Source: Bradysia coprophila (lineage: Eukaryota; Arthropoda; Insecta; Diptera; Sciaridae). From it: 64,000 nt of DNA. Each line of letters starts with the position of its first letter. Within the stretch, counting starts at the first letter, position 1. Made by a program: the position numbers and the translations under genes. The stretch spans positions 62,001-126,000 of the forward strand of contig NW_023503337.1 in NCBI RefSeq assembly GCF_014529535.1, in the 5' to 3' direction. Positions 15,148 to 30,100 of the stretch are shown here, piece by piece. The notes below the pieces were generated by a model, which worked only from the letters and a program-made list of their open reading frames with translations, was not told the origin of the DNA and did not search any database.

Positions 15148-18100
15148 GTAAGTACTCAATTAATAAATACGAAAACAAACACAAAATATAAAATTTTAAT
15201 TAATTTATAAAATATTTACCGTTATTTGCGCTTTTTTTTATCTTCTGGTAGATTAAAAGTGAGTTTAAAAATGAGATTCTTCGTTTCGTTTTTTAATTTT
15301 AATTTTTTTTTTAAATGTAAGCGATGTTATCATTATGTGAAAAAGTGTTGCCATTAGCGAATTACTATACATTCATTATGATGTCAATATAATAAGAAAA
15401 CATGGCAAGAGCTACGAAAAAATAATAAAGAACACAGAGAAATTATAAGACAGAAACATTTATGTAAAAATCACCTGTTTAATTTTTCATAATCCTTTAT
15501 AGCCCGTGTGTAGATGATATTCTTTGGTATTAAATTTATGCGAGTTGTTTTTTCGTTCGTTTCTCGTTCATACATTTTTTTTAAATCTCGCATATTATCT
15601 TTTATTCTTTACGATTTTTTTTCTGTTCATTTCGTATACTTCCTATTAAGAACTTCCTTCGTGGGAAGACAATTTTTTTTCTTATAAAAAAATATAATTT
15701 AAATTAACGTCAATACACTTTCTGACTTTCGAGAGAAGAAGTAATGAACAGAACAGAATAAAAAAGAAAAAAGAAACAAACACCGAACACAATAAAGATG
15801 TACCGTATTATCAAGAGCCAAAAACGGAATTAAATTAATAGATGTGAATATTTCGTGAACCATAACCATACCTACTTAATGTACTTACAATGGCATCATA
15901 AAGTATGGAAATTAAGAAACAAAAGAATAATTTTCTTTTTTTTACATACCGTTCTTGGTTTGTGATATTAGTGCTGTTTTGTGTGTAGCGGGCATTTTGG
16001 CGATATATTCGTATGGTGTGTGGTACCCGATGGTGAAAAGGTGATTGTAATGATGGTCTTTAATATCAAAATCCTGTAGGTTGATTGATATGATAAGGAC
16101 GTTGACCGGCATAATGGAGTCGATGATACAAGCTAGTAATTTAAATATAAAGTTTTTTTTTTTTTTAAATAAAAATCCAACTCATTTCGCAGTGAATTAT
16201 GACGGCAGTGCTTTACATTTAATAGACTCTCAACCGATATTCAATAAAAATAAAATGAATTGAGGTTTTGAAATGAAATCGAGTGAACATTAACGCATTC
16301 TGGCGTGGAACAATTCGGTTGAATGTTCAATGTTTAGTGAATTTCAACGCAACAGTAAATTGTGATTTTTTTGTCGCAGTAAGAACAGGCAGCTGCCACG
16401 TTGATTGGTTTCTAGAGCCGGTCAACGTGAGATATTAGATCTGATTCCCGAAGCTTTAGTTTAATTTTCTTTATTGATTTGTTCAGTCGTTTTTTATCGA
16501 TAAATCAACGTCATTGAGTAAGCTTGGCTATTCCTATTTTATACCCTACAATATCAGTTGATGATAAAACACATTCTGTTTGCGCACTACATTTTACTGC
16601 TCTCTGGACCATGTAACATTTAACAAATTCATATAAATAAAATGTTCCCGACTCTCCGAATTAAAATTCATTTTCCAATTTAAATTAGGGAAATTTAATA
16701 ATACGAAAAAAAAATTGTACAATTCGGACTGGTGTGTAACAATATTGCGATTCTCATACCATTTTTGTGATGTTATCTCCACCCATGATTTTCCATCAAA
16801 TAAAAAAAATGTTCAAATACATTGCCAGCCAGCCATATTAAAGCGAAATGGAGACGTATCTTTTTCATTTAGGCAATAATTCAGGAATTCAAAAACATTA
16901 TTCAGCTCATTGAGCTGACACAGGTGACAACTGTATGTAATATAAGTAGAAGTTATTGTAATAGAGGGGAAATTTTGTTTTATTGAAATATGTACATCAG
17001 AAGATGGGATGGATGTTACGTTTTATATGTATTTTGGAAAATTCTTTAACGAAAAAACGAAAGAAAAAATCAGTAAACAAATCGTGTAAGAAAAATTGTT
17101 TCTTTGATGTTATTGCGAATACCATGTTTGAGTGGAGAGGAAAAAAAGTAATCTAAACTTCCATTTCCATTGTGATAAATCTCTGTGAATATAACCAGAA
17201 GTACAGTTAAGAATGAATTACGAGAAACATTATCCATTATTTCTAATTATTATTCCAGTTTATTGTTAATGGAATTTTATTCAGATTTATTTCATCGAAC
17301 ATTTTCTGAGAAAGAAATTCGCTTTTCGTCGTAAATATTCCGAACAACCTTTTTTTTGTCTCTATATTGGTCAAAGACTTTAGATTTCAATCTACAATTC
17401 TTTTCTATATCCAATCTGTTAATCAATTATTTAACCACACAATGATATCCGAAAAATATAATTTATTATTTTACCAGTCCGCCGATTCCATTCTATATAG
17501 GTATATTGATCCACAGTGTGTGGTGATACAATGGACAAATAAACCGTTTAATTGTAAATAGCAATTTACCCTCGCACTCCCCCCCGAATTGTAAATATAT
17601 CGATATGTCTTAGTGTCTATTTAGAGTACATAATAGCAAAAGGCTATTTGGAGGGAGAAAAATTGCAATTTCCTTCTAACACCGAAATTTTTTCCTATTT
17701 GCTGTGTTTGTCATTAAGTTATTAACTTAGATGACATAAACAAATTTCCTTGTGCAAATAAAACTGCGTAAAAATTTATTTACGAAAATTATATTTTGGA
17801 TTTTCTGCATCTCCGCTACAGTGTGTGCCACAACCGATATCTTTTCGCTTTTTCTCTTGAAATTTTTAATTAACATTTTTGTGACCTTTGTTTCTATTCT
17901 TGGGAAATTAATTGCCATGTTTTGGTAGTTATTTAGCATAAATGATGCGTAAAATTAAAAGTGATACGCACGTGCTGCAAACTTTATAACAAAAAAAGGC
18001 TGTCAAAAACTAGTTATGGTCTTACCGATTCCAGTCGATCAAGATTTTTAAAAACCAGGAAATATTTCTAGTTGGGATTTCTTATTTTAGCATTCTGTAG

Positions 18101-21100
18101 TACATTACGTCACGCTACTGTGTACTATATTCATATATGCGAATTAGAACACTTTTTGATTTCGTATTTTAGAATATGTAAAATTTCCCTTTCTGTTTTA
18201 TTTCACACTCAATTCCAGGAAGATAAATTCCGGTCAAAAAATAATCTTTCACTTAGTGCACCCAAAAATCTTCTTAGGGGAAGACTTGTCAAGATCTTGA
18301 GTTCTAATTCTATTCATTTTTTACGACGACATTGTTCAAATTCCCCATTTTCTGTTGTTGTTTTAAATTAACCCTCAACACCACTTTAAACGTAACCTTG
18401 TTCGGCGTGGCGAATATTTCTTTACCAAACAATTCGCACCGTAATTGTTAACACCCTGTACACACACCACCCGGCTGATCCATTTCATACAATTTTTTTT
18501 TCTTCTCTCTCCTGTTTCGTACATATAATAGCGAATCCATTGAAAAGGAATATAAAGAAATGTGACCAAAAGAATGACTCATGTGCCCTTTGATTTTCTT
18601 TTTCCGCATACACTTCGCTTTTTTTCTGCTCGCACAAAATAAACAATTCATTATTATCACCCTCTTCTCGGGCTCACTCTCTCTCTCTCTCTTCGGGTTG
18701 TTGCCGCACAGCTTCGAAGATATATCCCCTTTTTATTTCAATTATTAGTATTTCATTAACATCTGTCATCTGAGAAAATAATTAAACTAAAATAAATTAT
18801 ATATCCCAAACTATTGTTCTGTTTTTGTGCAGAGAGGTTTTTGTGTAGCATATAGCCACCACCCAAACACACAACGCAAAAATATAATATTCTTTTCTGC
18901 ACACATAGCACACACCACACCATAATAGTGTTAATGCTGAGGTTGAGAGTTGAAAGAATGAAATTTCTATTTCACTCCGGTTTTTATTGTGTGGGTTCAC
19001 AAAAACATTAACGTACATTTCACTTAGGAATTATGGGTTTTAGTGAAAAATGGTAATTCTAGCAGACGTTTAATTCTCTTTGCGTTGAATGCTGATTGGG
19101 AATTAAGCAAAGGTACATTACACACATAAAATATCACAGAAGAATGAGATTTTATTTACCTAGAATTTTGATACAGACCACGTATAAAATGCACAACCGT
19201 ACGTATATGAACGAATTTATATGTATTTTCGAATGATTTCTTTCTTTTCGAAAAAAAAAAAATAAAATTTAAGAAAATTTACACTTACATAAATTATCGA
19301 ACCGTTAGAATGGTCAAACGTGTTGTAATTAACATCTACTTCATATCATTCTAATGTGAACTTGGAATGTTACGCTACTCTCATATATATACGTATGAAC
19401 ATTGCAAATAAATGAATTGTGTGAATTAACAGAGGAAAAAAAAACAGCCAACAACTAAGTTAATGCACTTAAAATGCAGAATGGTTCACATAGTTTCAGC
19501 AATATAAAATCCATAGTTTAACAAAGTAAAGTTAATTTGAATATGAGAATAATTTGAAGTGGCATGCCATACACACAACACACTCTTTAACCATCATAAA
19601 TAATTAGGTTGACAAAATCTAAGAAATTTCTTTTTCAGTGAGAAATTCCATTATACGTGATGAAGTGAATATTTATAATATTGACTTGGCACAGATTACT
19701 TTTAGCATGATACGTACTGACGCTTACTGTCGAGAGTGTTCAAATCCAACCTTGTACAAATCATAAATGAGTTTGGTTACATATCAATTGGAATCAGTCA
19801 ACTAGGTAGATTAAGTAATGTAATGAGGAATGATCTATTTAATTAAACTGAAAACTGTACAGCTAGCGAAGCTACATTGCAAACGTTTTTTTCCTTTTTC
19901 ACAAATTCCAAAAGTTCTACAAACAGTTGCTATTCACTTGTGTTTGTTAGAGGTTGAAGTACTAGATTTTCTTTAGCCCAAAACGGTTTTTTCTTATATT
20001 TCATTTGATTATTGACTTTATAAATCATTCTTCGTAAAATTTGTAAAGGCTTTCAACTGTCTATTAAAGTATTTTTTAAATGTCGACGGCTTTATTATCA
20101 TATTTTACCTTAGGCATCAGAATCCTACACAATGAAAAATTAAGACATCTGAAGAAATTAGAAACATGCTCTATATATATATATCCCAATCCATAATACA
20201 ACCATCCACGCAAACTGGAATCAAATTCTACCAATTTAAATGAAATGTCAATGATTCCTTTTGTCGATGCGCTGGAAATTCTCAACCCCCAATTTCTAAT
20301 GATAAAATCGGAAACCAAATTGTATTAAGCTTTTCACTTACTTTTAATTTCATGAAATGGAAATTCGAAGCGATCCCAAAAAAAGACAGACAAGAATGTT
20401 TTTTTGTCGGTACAAAACAGTTAAGCATAAAAAACCGTTATTTTTACCCGGCAATCTTATTGATGCTCCAATCGATGAAATATAAGTACAAAAAAGAAAC
20501 GACAGACTATCCACACATCCATCTTATAATCACATCTTATCGATTTCCGATGAATGTAAAATAACAGAGTTATCAAATCAAATCATACACCTTTCCTACC
20601 TTTCCCACTGTATTGGGCGCATTAGAACTACCTGTACGTACACTCTCCGCACGTAATACGTTCGAAATTCATTCGATATTTATTTTCCAAGTCAGAGTTC
20701 CTACAAAACACCAAACGATAGTCTCACAAAATGAAACTTTTAAAACATTTAACAATTTTCTAACGTCATAAAACATAGTGGTATTGAATAATTTCTTATT
20801 CGCTGACCTGACTACTTTTAAAATTTTCTGAGAAGAAATTTTTTTTTATTTCGTATGGTTACACAACACACTGGCTCTCATGTATAATATTGTATATATA
20901 TGTGCAATGTGCATGCATGTCTCTAAGAATGTTGAATGTTAATGGTAATGTTGAGGTTAAAGCATTAATTACGGTAACTGTGCTAATTTTCAAGTTCAAA
21001 GAAAAACATAGACCGACGACTCTTCATCGAAAGAAAAAAGTTTTGAATTTACAGATATGGTTATGATATTTTCTGTTGCTCGGCATTCGGTCAATGAAAT

Positions 21101-24100
21101 TTTTGTGGGAATTGATTTAGATATATATTTTTGGTATGAATAAATTTGATTAAATTATGAAAAACATCAAATGCTTTTTTTGTCAGTTTGTTTGTTTTTA
21201 TTTAGATTTTTTTTGTAAATTTCTATTTATATAATACGAGTTTTGTAACGTTCTTATAGGGAAAAAAATAACACGAGAAATTTATGGCAAATCAATAGAA
21301 GAATTATAAAATAGATATTGATTTGCAGTTGTGTAGCTGCACCTTTTTTTCTCCTATTCTTTTCGGTCTGTGTTCGGTTTTTTCGGCTGTGGCTTTTTTT
21401 CTCTTACTCTTTGGTTGATTTGAGAAGTCTTTTATTTGCTTTGATTTGAATTGATAATGGTTTTTTTTGGACGAAGCAAGTGACCAAACACTTTTTTCTT
21501 TAACTTATTCTTCAGTCTAAGTACATTTTTAAATTATTGTGCCAGAGAAGTATATGCGCAACTTCTTTACTTTGAAGAGATTTATTATATACATAAGAAA
21601 TAACTGAAGAGTTTGTTGACCTGTTTGTTGTCTTGTTTATGTATGTTATGTACAAGAAAATGTACTGTAAACAATTTTGATGAGAAGGTAAAATGAGAAA
21701 AAAGAAGCGAAATTCATGACTTGTATTATGATTCAATTTTGCAATGAAGTTCTTACCCATTCGCCGGTGTTGGTATAAAAATGTTCAAAGTATAAACGGA
21801 CAAGGCGACTTGTTTTGTGACAAGAGATATAGTGTGACTATATACAATATAAAAAAGGTTTATATTTGCTGCTTAGTTGTTCTCAGCAAATATATTTTTT
21901 TCCTTCAACTTCTTCTTCTCTGCAGCTCAATTGAAGATTGGCACAATTGACTATATACGGATTATACAACCTGAGTAACCGATTATAATATTATGCTTCA
22001 GATGATAATTAAATTGAATATATGGTCCGAATTCGAAAGATCAAGTTGAAAATTCAGTGAAATTTTTGTCAAGAATTTCGCCGTGTGTAACCATTCTATT
22101 GTATGTCGGTGCTTCTTTTCGATTCCACTTGTTTCCTCTTCTCCATTATATCTCGTTAATGTATCGCAAAAAAATTGATTTGAGTACCGAAAGTTTCTAA
22201 CACTTGGCGGGTTAAGAAAAAATTAGAATCGCACAAAAAAGCCTTAAATTTGACATAGTTTCATTTGAGATTAATGGACTAATTGTAATAACAGGTTTCG
22301 TTACACGCCGAAAGAATAAAAAAAAAAACAAATTTCATCATTCGACGAAAATTCTATGATCAATGAAATGGTTCCGATGAATGATTTGTTGAATGATATC
22401 GAACCATCAGTCAATGGCTTACTTAAAAATTGTAAGAATTCCATTTGACAGTGTGTGTATTTGTAAAAGTAGCTAAGCCGCTATACGTCTTCATTATTGT
22501 TTTCGTTCAATGGTTTTCGATACAGAAATAGATTTCCTAAACCATGAATACTCTCAGCCTCAGGTGAACTTGATTTTTTTTTTGTGTGATGATTCTCTAG
22601 TTAATTGTACGTGCGGAAATCATCGTTTCCATTTTACACTTTACATTTAACATTTTTATTGGGGGTATAGACAGAATTGCAACGAATTCGCAGAGGTCCC
22701 ACGGTTTTTCAAATGCAAGGAGTAACGAATTTTTTTTGTTTAGAAGTGTATTGGGATAACTGAATTCATTTAAGTCATTTCCTTGGTTGGTATTTAGTAA
22801 CGAGATTAAGGAAGGAAAGAGTGTAATAGTATAAGGTCGCAGACTATTTTTGTTATATTCTAGACTGAATGGAACCACTGACATCACCTATTTACGTTAA
22901 TCTAACTTGTAAGAATGGTTTTATTATTCCTAATAACAAAAAATCATCGCAACAATTTAAAATAATCGCAGACCTCCAGCCTTGAAGGAACATTTGTCTG
23001 TTTTTTTTTATGATTATTAACTTATTGTTTATCAAATTGCATATTTTTACCAGAAAAACCATTTAAAGCAATCGAACAAGTGTTTCAAATTATAAACAAA
23101 TTTAAATAATTTTTTTCTCATTTTATTGTTACAGCACCATTTAAAGAACCAACTGAAATGGTGGATCCATCATCTTTAGGCTGTTATTACAATTACAACC
23201 ACTACAGTGAAGGCGATCGAATTTTAACGAATGAACCATGTTTGAATTGCACTTGCCATAATAAAATGCTTATGTGTTATCTAAGAGTATGTCCTTTTAC
23301 GAAACCAATCGGTCAAGACTGCACAATTGAAAAAAGAGACGACCAATGTTGCCCAATTATAACTTGTCCAGAAGGTAAGTTCTTTAAACTTCTTTTCGTT
23401 TTTATTTTTAAATTCTGTAAATGTCGGTAAAATACAAAAAAGGGAATATTTGAATTTCGGTTGTTATTTTAAAGTAAAAGAAAATTAAACTGCAACCTCA
23501 AACCAACGTCGAACATGAAAACGTACCGCGAAATAGCATCACAAAACGGGAAAAATATTTAAATTAGCAAGGAATTACGATTCTAAATTGCAAATTTTGT
23601 GAGATTCGTAGATTAAATTCGTTAAATTTTATTTCAATTTCGTTTCTCAGCTGATACTTTTCCGGGTTGGGAAAATTGTTCGTCGACCATTCATCGGAAT
23701 TAAATTAACTTATAAAAGCGCAAAGTGGGACGTCCAACCAATCAATCGACATGGAAAAATACAATTCAGATCATAGATATGCAGAGATTAAATCTGTACA
23801 TTCTAACAAACTTACCACACATTTAATTGATTCGTTTTTTTTCCTCTTTCTCTACACCAGATTTTTTTAGAGGAATTAATCTATTTTAACCATAGTTGAG
23901 CTGAGTTGAAATTGCATTTTTTTACAATAGTAGATCGTATACAGCTTTTTACAGTTTTTAATTGAACGGTCTTTGAATTTGATTCGAGACCATAAATAGT
24001 GTAGCGTAATATAGAGGTTGCAGATTATTTTATTGTTAAATCGTAAAAAAAAAGAATTCTTCTGTTGTCGAGAGAAAAATGTTGTTTTTAGATCATCGTA

Positions 24101-27100
24101 CGGCATGGCTTTAATGTAAACAAAAATAAATGTCCATTCAAGCTGCTTTAACCGAAAAGCTTTATCCTAAAATTGAAATTCAAGTATTTTGTTAACCATT
24201 TGTGTTAATTAATTCATTAGCTAAATTGATTAGCCAATCAAATTAATCATTTTTAATTGATTAATCAATTTAATTAGCATTAACATTCCGTCATACGACA
24301 AACACTTTATCTTTCGTGTGACTGAATGGACTAAAAATAGCATTAAACTTGTAATTCTAATTAAAATCAATTTTCAGTTCCAGTCGAACTTGTTGATCAT
24401 AGTTCCGGCCTCCATTCAACATCATTAGCGATGCCAGATCGCTATGGATGCCATATAAACAATCAATTCTATGCAGAGGGATCTCAGGTAAGAGTGCGCA
24501 GCGTACATCAACTTGTTCTTTTTTTCCTCGTTTTTTTTTGTTCCGCGATTCCAAAGTCATATTTGCATTTTTATACCCAAAAATAGCAGAAACACATTCT
24601 AAATGCCAAAATTTGAATTCTCGTCAAACTAGAAAACGGACGGACTCTCTTATACGAACTCTTCTGTTGTGCAAATATTTAACAGTTTATTGTTTGTACA
24701 AAACAGATAAATTTAAATTTGTGATTATCGAAATGAAAATTAAATTATTTTTATGGTTCGGCAAGCTATAGGTCCTCTATTCTTATAAAGCAAGAAAACA
24801 AAACAGAAAAAAGATCTAAAAATAAATTATTATCGAACTTTGATGGTTCTGTTAATAGCTTTTTAATCTTATGCATCAAAAAAGTCGGTGTCTGAAGTGA
24901 AAAATAAATGTTAGATCTCACATTGTTGTATAGAGTTTTACATACGGCTTATTCTGCCGGAAGATTTTTTTTCTTCTCTTAGACCTGTACGACCTTCATA
25001 CGGGTCCTATTGTTGTAGATATTTGCTAAGAAGTCGATAGACACTTAAATATAGGACACGCCATAGGTTGGATACGATGCTAAAAATATAGGTATTAGAA
25101 AGACACAAAGACATGTCGAAAGATTCATAAACTGCAGTTGTGCAACAAAATCTTTTTCCGGAAAATGGAAAATCGTTTTTTGGCCGGAAAAGCCATTCAT
25201 ATGAAACCTTCAAAGTCGAATATCTCCGAAAATACAATATTTGTTGTGGAAACTTTCTTCTGTTCTGGTAAGTTTGTCACATTACCGATATTTCATGGAA
25301 GAACTTTTTTCGGTATTAGGGTTCTCCCAAAAAGTGTCCCGGAAAATTCATCAACTTTAAGGCCATTTTCGCTGGCCATTTCCAATCCATTTTTCATAAA
25401 TGTGGTGTCATTCGAAAGAAACTCTTCATTTTGTTAATAACGTGCGGTTATTTACGTAGCCCCAACTTCTGGCATAAAACTTCGTTTATCATCACTATTC
25501 AGTTTAGTTTAGAATGAATTTGCTATACAGACAAAAAAGGAAAATGAAGATCCGATAACGTCATGGCTTAAAATCGATAAAAGAAACTTGACCATCAGGA
25601 GGGCTTTCTTGCTGTGCAGCACATAATGAGCTAGTTGTTCTAAGCTTTACGATTTGTGTTATTTATTGAAGTGGATTTTTTTTTGCTCCCTGTCTCTCTC
25701 TCTCTCTCTCTCTTCAATTTCTGCTGAATTTACATGGCGCAAATTAAAGACTTCACAGTAGTTTCATTTCACATGGTTTTCGCTCTAAGAAACTTTTGTG
25801 CGTTTCGTTTCGATCGGCGTAGTAAATAATATAGGTATTGTTGTGAGACAGTTTGTGGTTACAGATCATCACTTTTTTTAACTATGCGATGACTGATGTT
25901 CTTTTTAAACTGTTTAATTAGAAACAAAAATAGAAAGGTCTCTGATTGGTGTACAGTGCTATTAGCTTGCCGATTCAAATATAATTTAGATTGAGTCGGT
26001 AAATTTGTTAGACGCATCGCTAGATCTTTTTTTTCTACCTGAGGAGTCGTGACCCAATAACACCGCAGTAGTTCGAAAAATGAATCGTATTAGCAAAGCT
26101 TTGTGTGTTCAATTCACAAATGATTGCTTTAGATGCTGAGAAGAGAGTAATTAGGGCAACAATTAACTTCATATCGGTCATCGCAGCATATGATTCTTAA
26201 GGTACATCCAACGTAAAAACAGAAATCATTTAAGATACATCATTTTCCCGATGAATCATCTTGCAGCTAATGTAACCGTATAGCAGCCGGTTGTTGACAT
26301 TTAATTTTCTGTTTTTTGATGGGAAAATTTAATTTAGCTTAAGATTAGTGACGCTGTTATCGACCGTTTCAAATGGACGCATTTTTGAAATTTCATTTCC
26401 ATTTTTATAGATACCATCAAACCCAAAAAAACCATGCGAGCTGTGCTATTGCATACGAAACATGACATCGTGCGTGATGCAGGAATGTACACTACATGTT
26501 GAAGGTTGTAGTCCAATTTATAATAGAGATGTTTGCTGTCCCGTTCGTTACGATTGTGGTAAGTGTTCTTGCAAACACACAATTTTCGTTGAAGATATTA
26601 AAATTTCATTCTTTCGTTTTCATTTGCAGGAAGAGATGCTATGGATGATTTCCTCCTTGAAGACTCGACCACAACCGTTCGTCCAACACCATTCGTACTG
26701 ACTACAACAATGATTCCAGAAGAAAATCATTGCGTCCATAACGATATTATTTACAACGAAGGTGAAGTTATTGAAAGCGATGAGCCATGTCAACATTGCT
26801 ATTGCATGCGAGGTCACATGATATGTGCCGTTCAAGAGTGCAGCGCACAATTAGAAAATATGGGCAAACAGTGCAAGCCACAACCGCCACGCGATGGACA
26901 ATGTTGTCCAACTACATATGACTGTGATATGGGAGACGAAACGACAGAAGAGTCTTTATCATTGACAACGACAACACGCACTGACGTATCAACCGAATCC
27001 GATAACATCAATGAAATTGAAGATGAAGGTCTAACCAAACCATTGCCGATAACCGAACACGCCGACGAGTCTGACAGAACAACGCTATCGCCACTTGGCC

Positions 27101-30100
27101 AACGTATTGATTTGACTGGTGAATCTGCTACACAATCTATTGTCGATGAGATGATGAAAGCACAAGAAAAACTTGAAACCACCACTTTACTGTTCCCTGG
27201 TTTTGATGAAGATATTGATATCAACACTGTCATACCACACATTATACCGGGCGAAGGAGCATGTTTAATCGATGGAGTGACCTATCGAAATAATTCTCGA
27301 GTGCCGGTGACAAATGAAAAATGTGATGAATCGTGTACCTGTTTGAATAGCATTGCTCAGTGCACACCCATTCACCATTGCAATGAACCTGTATCGAAGA
27401 TAAACTGCCGATTAATTGAAGACAATGATTCGTGTTGCCCACAATATGATTGCACGCCTGGTGTTACAGTTTCCATTACGGAATTACCACTATCTGAAAC
27501 AGAAAGATCGACTGAATCCATTACCGAATCTGCAACTAGTGCCACTAAAGCTCTTGCGGTAGAAGATGAATTTATTACAGAGGTAATTTCGGACGTCGAA
27601 AGCGCCAAACCTACAGAAAAAACAGTTTCTTCTGCTACTGAGTCGCCTGAGAAACCCGATGAAGAATCTCCGGCCTCAGAGAAACCTGAAGATGAATCGT
27701 CAGCCTCAGAGAAACCAGAAGAAGAATCACCGGCCTCAGAAAAACCAGAAGAAGCACCGGCCTCTGAAAAACCTGAAGAGGAATCACCAGTCACTGAGAA
27801 ACCAGAAGAAGAATCACTGGCCTCAGAAAAACCAGAAGAAACACCGGCTTCTGAAAAACCTGAAGAAGAATCGCCAGCCACTGAAAAACCGGAAGAAGAA
27901 TCAGAAGAAACACCGGCATCTGAAAAACCTGAAGAAGAATCACCGGCCACTGAGAAACAAGAAGAAGAATCACCGGCCTCAGAAAAACCAGAAGAAACAC
28001 CGGCTTCTGAAAAACCGGAAGAAGAATCGCCAGCCACTGAAAAACCGGAAGAAAAATCACCGGCCTCAGAAAAACCAGAAGAAACACCGGCCTCTGAAAA
28101 ACCTGAAGAGGAATCGCCAGCCACTGAGAAGCCTGAAGAGGAATCGCCAGCTTCCGAGAAACCAGAAGAAACACCGGCCTCTGAAAAACCTGAAGAAGAA
28201 TCGCCAGCCACTGAAAAACCTGAAGAAGAATCACCGGCCTCAGAAAAACCAGAAGAAGAATCGCCAGCCACTGAAAAACCGGAAGAAGAATCACCGGCCT
28301 CAGAAAAACCAGAAGAAGCACCGGCCTCTGAAAAACCTGAAGAAGAATTGCGAGCAACTGAAAAACCGGAAGAAGAATCACCGGCCTCAGAAAAACCAGA
28401 AGAAGCACCGGCCTCAGAAAAACCAGAAGAAGCACCGGCCTCTGAAAAACCTGAAGAAGAATTGCGAGCCACTGAAAAACCGGAAGAAGAATCACCGGCC
28501 TCAGAAAAACCAGAAGAAGCACCGGCCTCAGAAAAACCAGAAGAAGCACCGGCCTCAGAAAAACCAGAAGAAGCACCGGCCTCAGAAAAACCAGAAGAAG
28601 AATCACCAGCCACTGAAAAGCCGGAAGAAGAATCACCGGCCTCAGAAAAACCTGATGAGGAATCAACATCTGAAAAAGTTACAGAAAAATCAATCGTTTC
28701 GGCCGCAGAACAACCTGAAAAACCATCGGCCACGGAACAACCAGAAGTGTTATCGGCCACAGAACAGCCTGATGAGCCTTCTGCTACAGAACAGCCTTCT
28801 GCTACAGAACAGCCTGAGGTGTCGTCTGCCACAGAACAGCCTGAGGAGCCTTCCGCCTCAGAACAGCCGGAGGAGCCTTCTGCCACAGAACAGCCTTCTG
28901 CCACAGAACAGCCTTCTGCCACTGAACTATCTGCACAACCATCTACCGAAAAAGAATCGGAAAGCATTCAGGAAGTAACCACAGTACCATCATCTGCGTT
29001 TGAAGGTGAAATTACCACTTTAGCTGCACCAGTTGTCAGTGATGAGTTTGGAACAGTAACAGATGCACCAATTGAAACAGCCAAAACCCAAAAACCATTA
29101 AGTGCTGAGCCTCAAGATGAAACTACAACAACTCCAGTTGTCGAAGAAATTGCAGTTACCAAAAAAGTTTACACCGTTGCTCCTTCGACAGAATTATCAG
29201 ATGTGACTACAGAACAGGCTAAAGAAGTAACGGAACTTCCCACAGAACAACCAGAATCTGTTGATCTTGATAATAGAATTAATGACAGCGGTGCTACTCC
29301 ATCTGTTCCAACTAAGGATGATGAATCAACTGAAGCAGAGGGAAGTGGTGCTACAGAAGCAAGTATCACTGGCACAGAAGAAGAACACACCGCCGCTCCA
29401 GTAGAGGAAACCGTAACAGAAGGCGAGCAAACAGCTACGCAAAAGTCTGATGTTGACGTTTCTGTCACCGAAAAAGATACCACCGCGGCAGTTCCAGAAA
29501 GTGTCACTACTGTGAAACAAACTCCAAGTGAGGATGCCTCGACAGAAGCCGAAACCTCTTCGACCGATGTTCCGAGCGTTGACAGTTATACAAATGCGCC
29601 AGGCGGAATCCCAGTGGAAAGTCACGTAACATCAGGTCAGGAACAAGCAACAGAAACTTCTGCTACACAGGAACCATTACAAGAAGAAGGTTTAACAGAA
29701 AAACAAACTGAACAGGGTACAACTTCTGCTGGTATTGAAGAAGGAACAACAGCATCTACTCCAAGTGAAACCGAGAAACCCGTTAAGCGAATTCAAGTTG
29801 CGACTCAACAGGCAGTGGAACCAATTGAAGAAATTACAGAAGAAGGCGTAATCTCAACACAAAAACCATTGCCTGAAACCGTTGAAGACGGTACGACTGA
29901 AACGTCTAAACCTGTTGCTACATCTGAAGACACAGAGTCACCTCTTAGTCAAGAAGGGTCAGAAGCACCAATAACTGAGCAAGAAGTTACTGAACCTAGC
30001 GTTGAAGAGCACATCACTGAAGAGCCAGTTGTTCGCGTAGAAACATCAGAAACGACGTCAGAACCAGCACTCGAAAGCAGTGCTACTGAAGAAGAAACGA

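Noticed and set aside
25138..25437. 99-codon open frame in tenectin intron 4
   Set aside because: No VWC cysteine pattern, and the flanking exons already join in phase without it.
18676..25713. CT microsatellites at 18676-18692 and 25691-25713
   Set aside because: Ordinary simple repeats in introns; noted in the intron entries only.
27372..28967. 531-codon open frame on the minus strand over the tenectin repeat array
   Set aside because: Its Ser/Gly/Phe-repeat translation is the antisense reading of the EKPEE array. Stop codons are absent only because the repeat unit lacks them in that frame.
27659..28978. 439-codon Lys/Asn/Gln-rich frame in another plus-strand frame
   Set aside because: An alternative-frame shadow of the same array; the tenectin frame has VWC domains and correct splicing on both sides.
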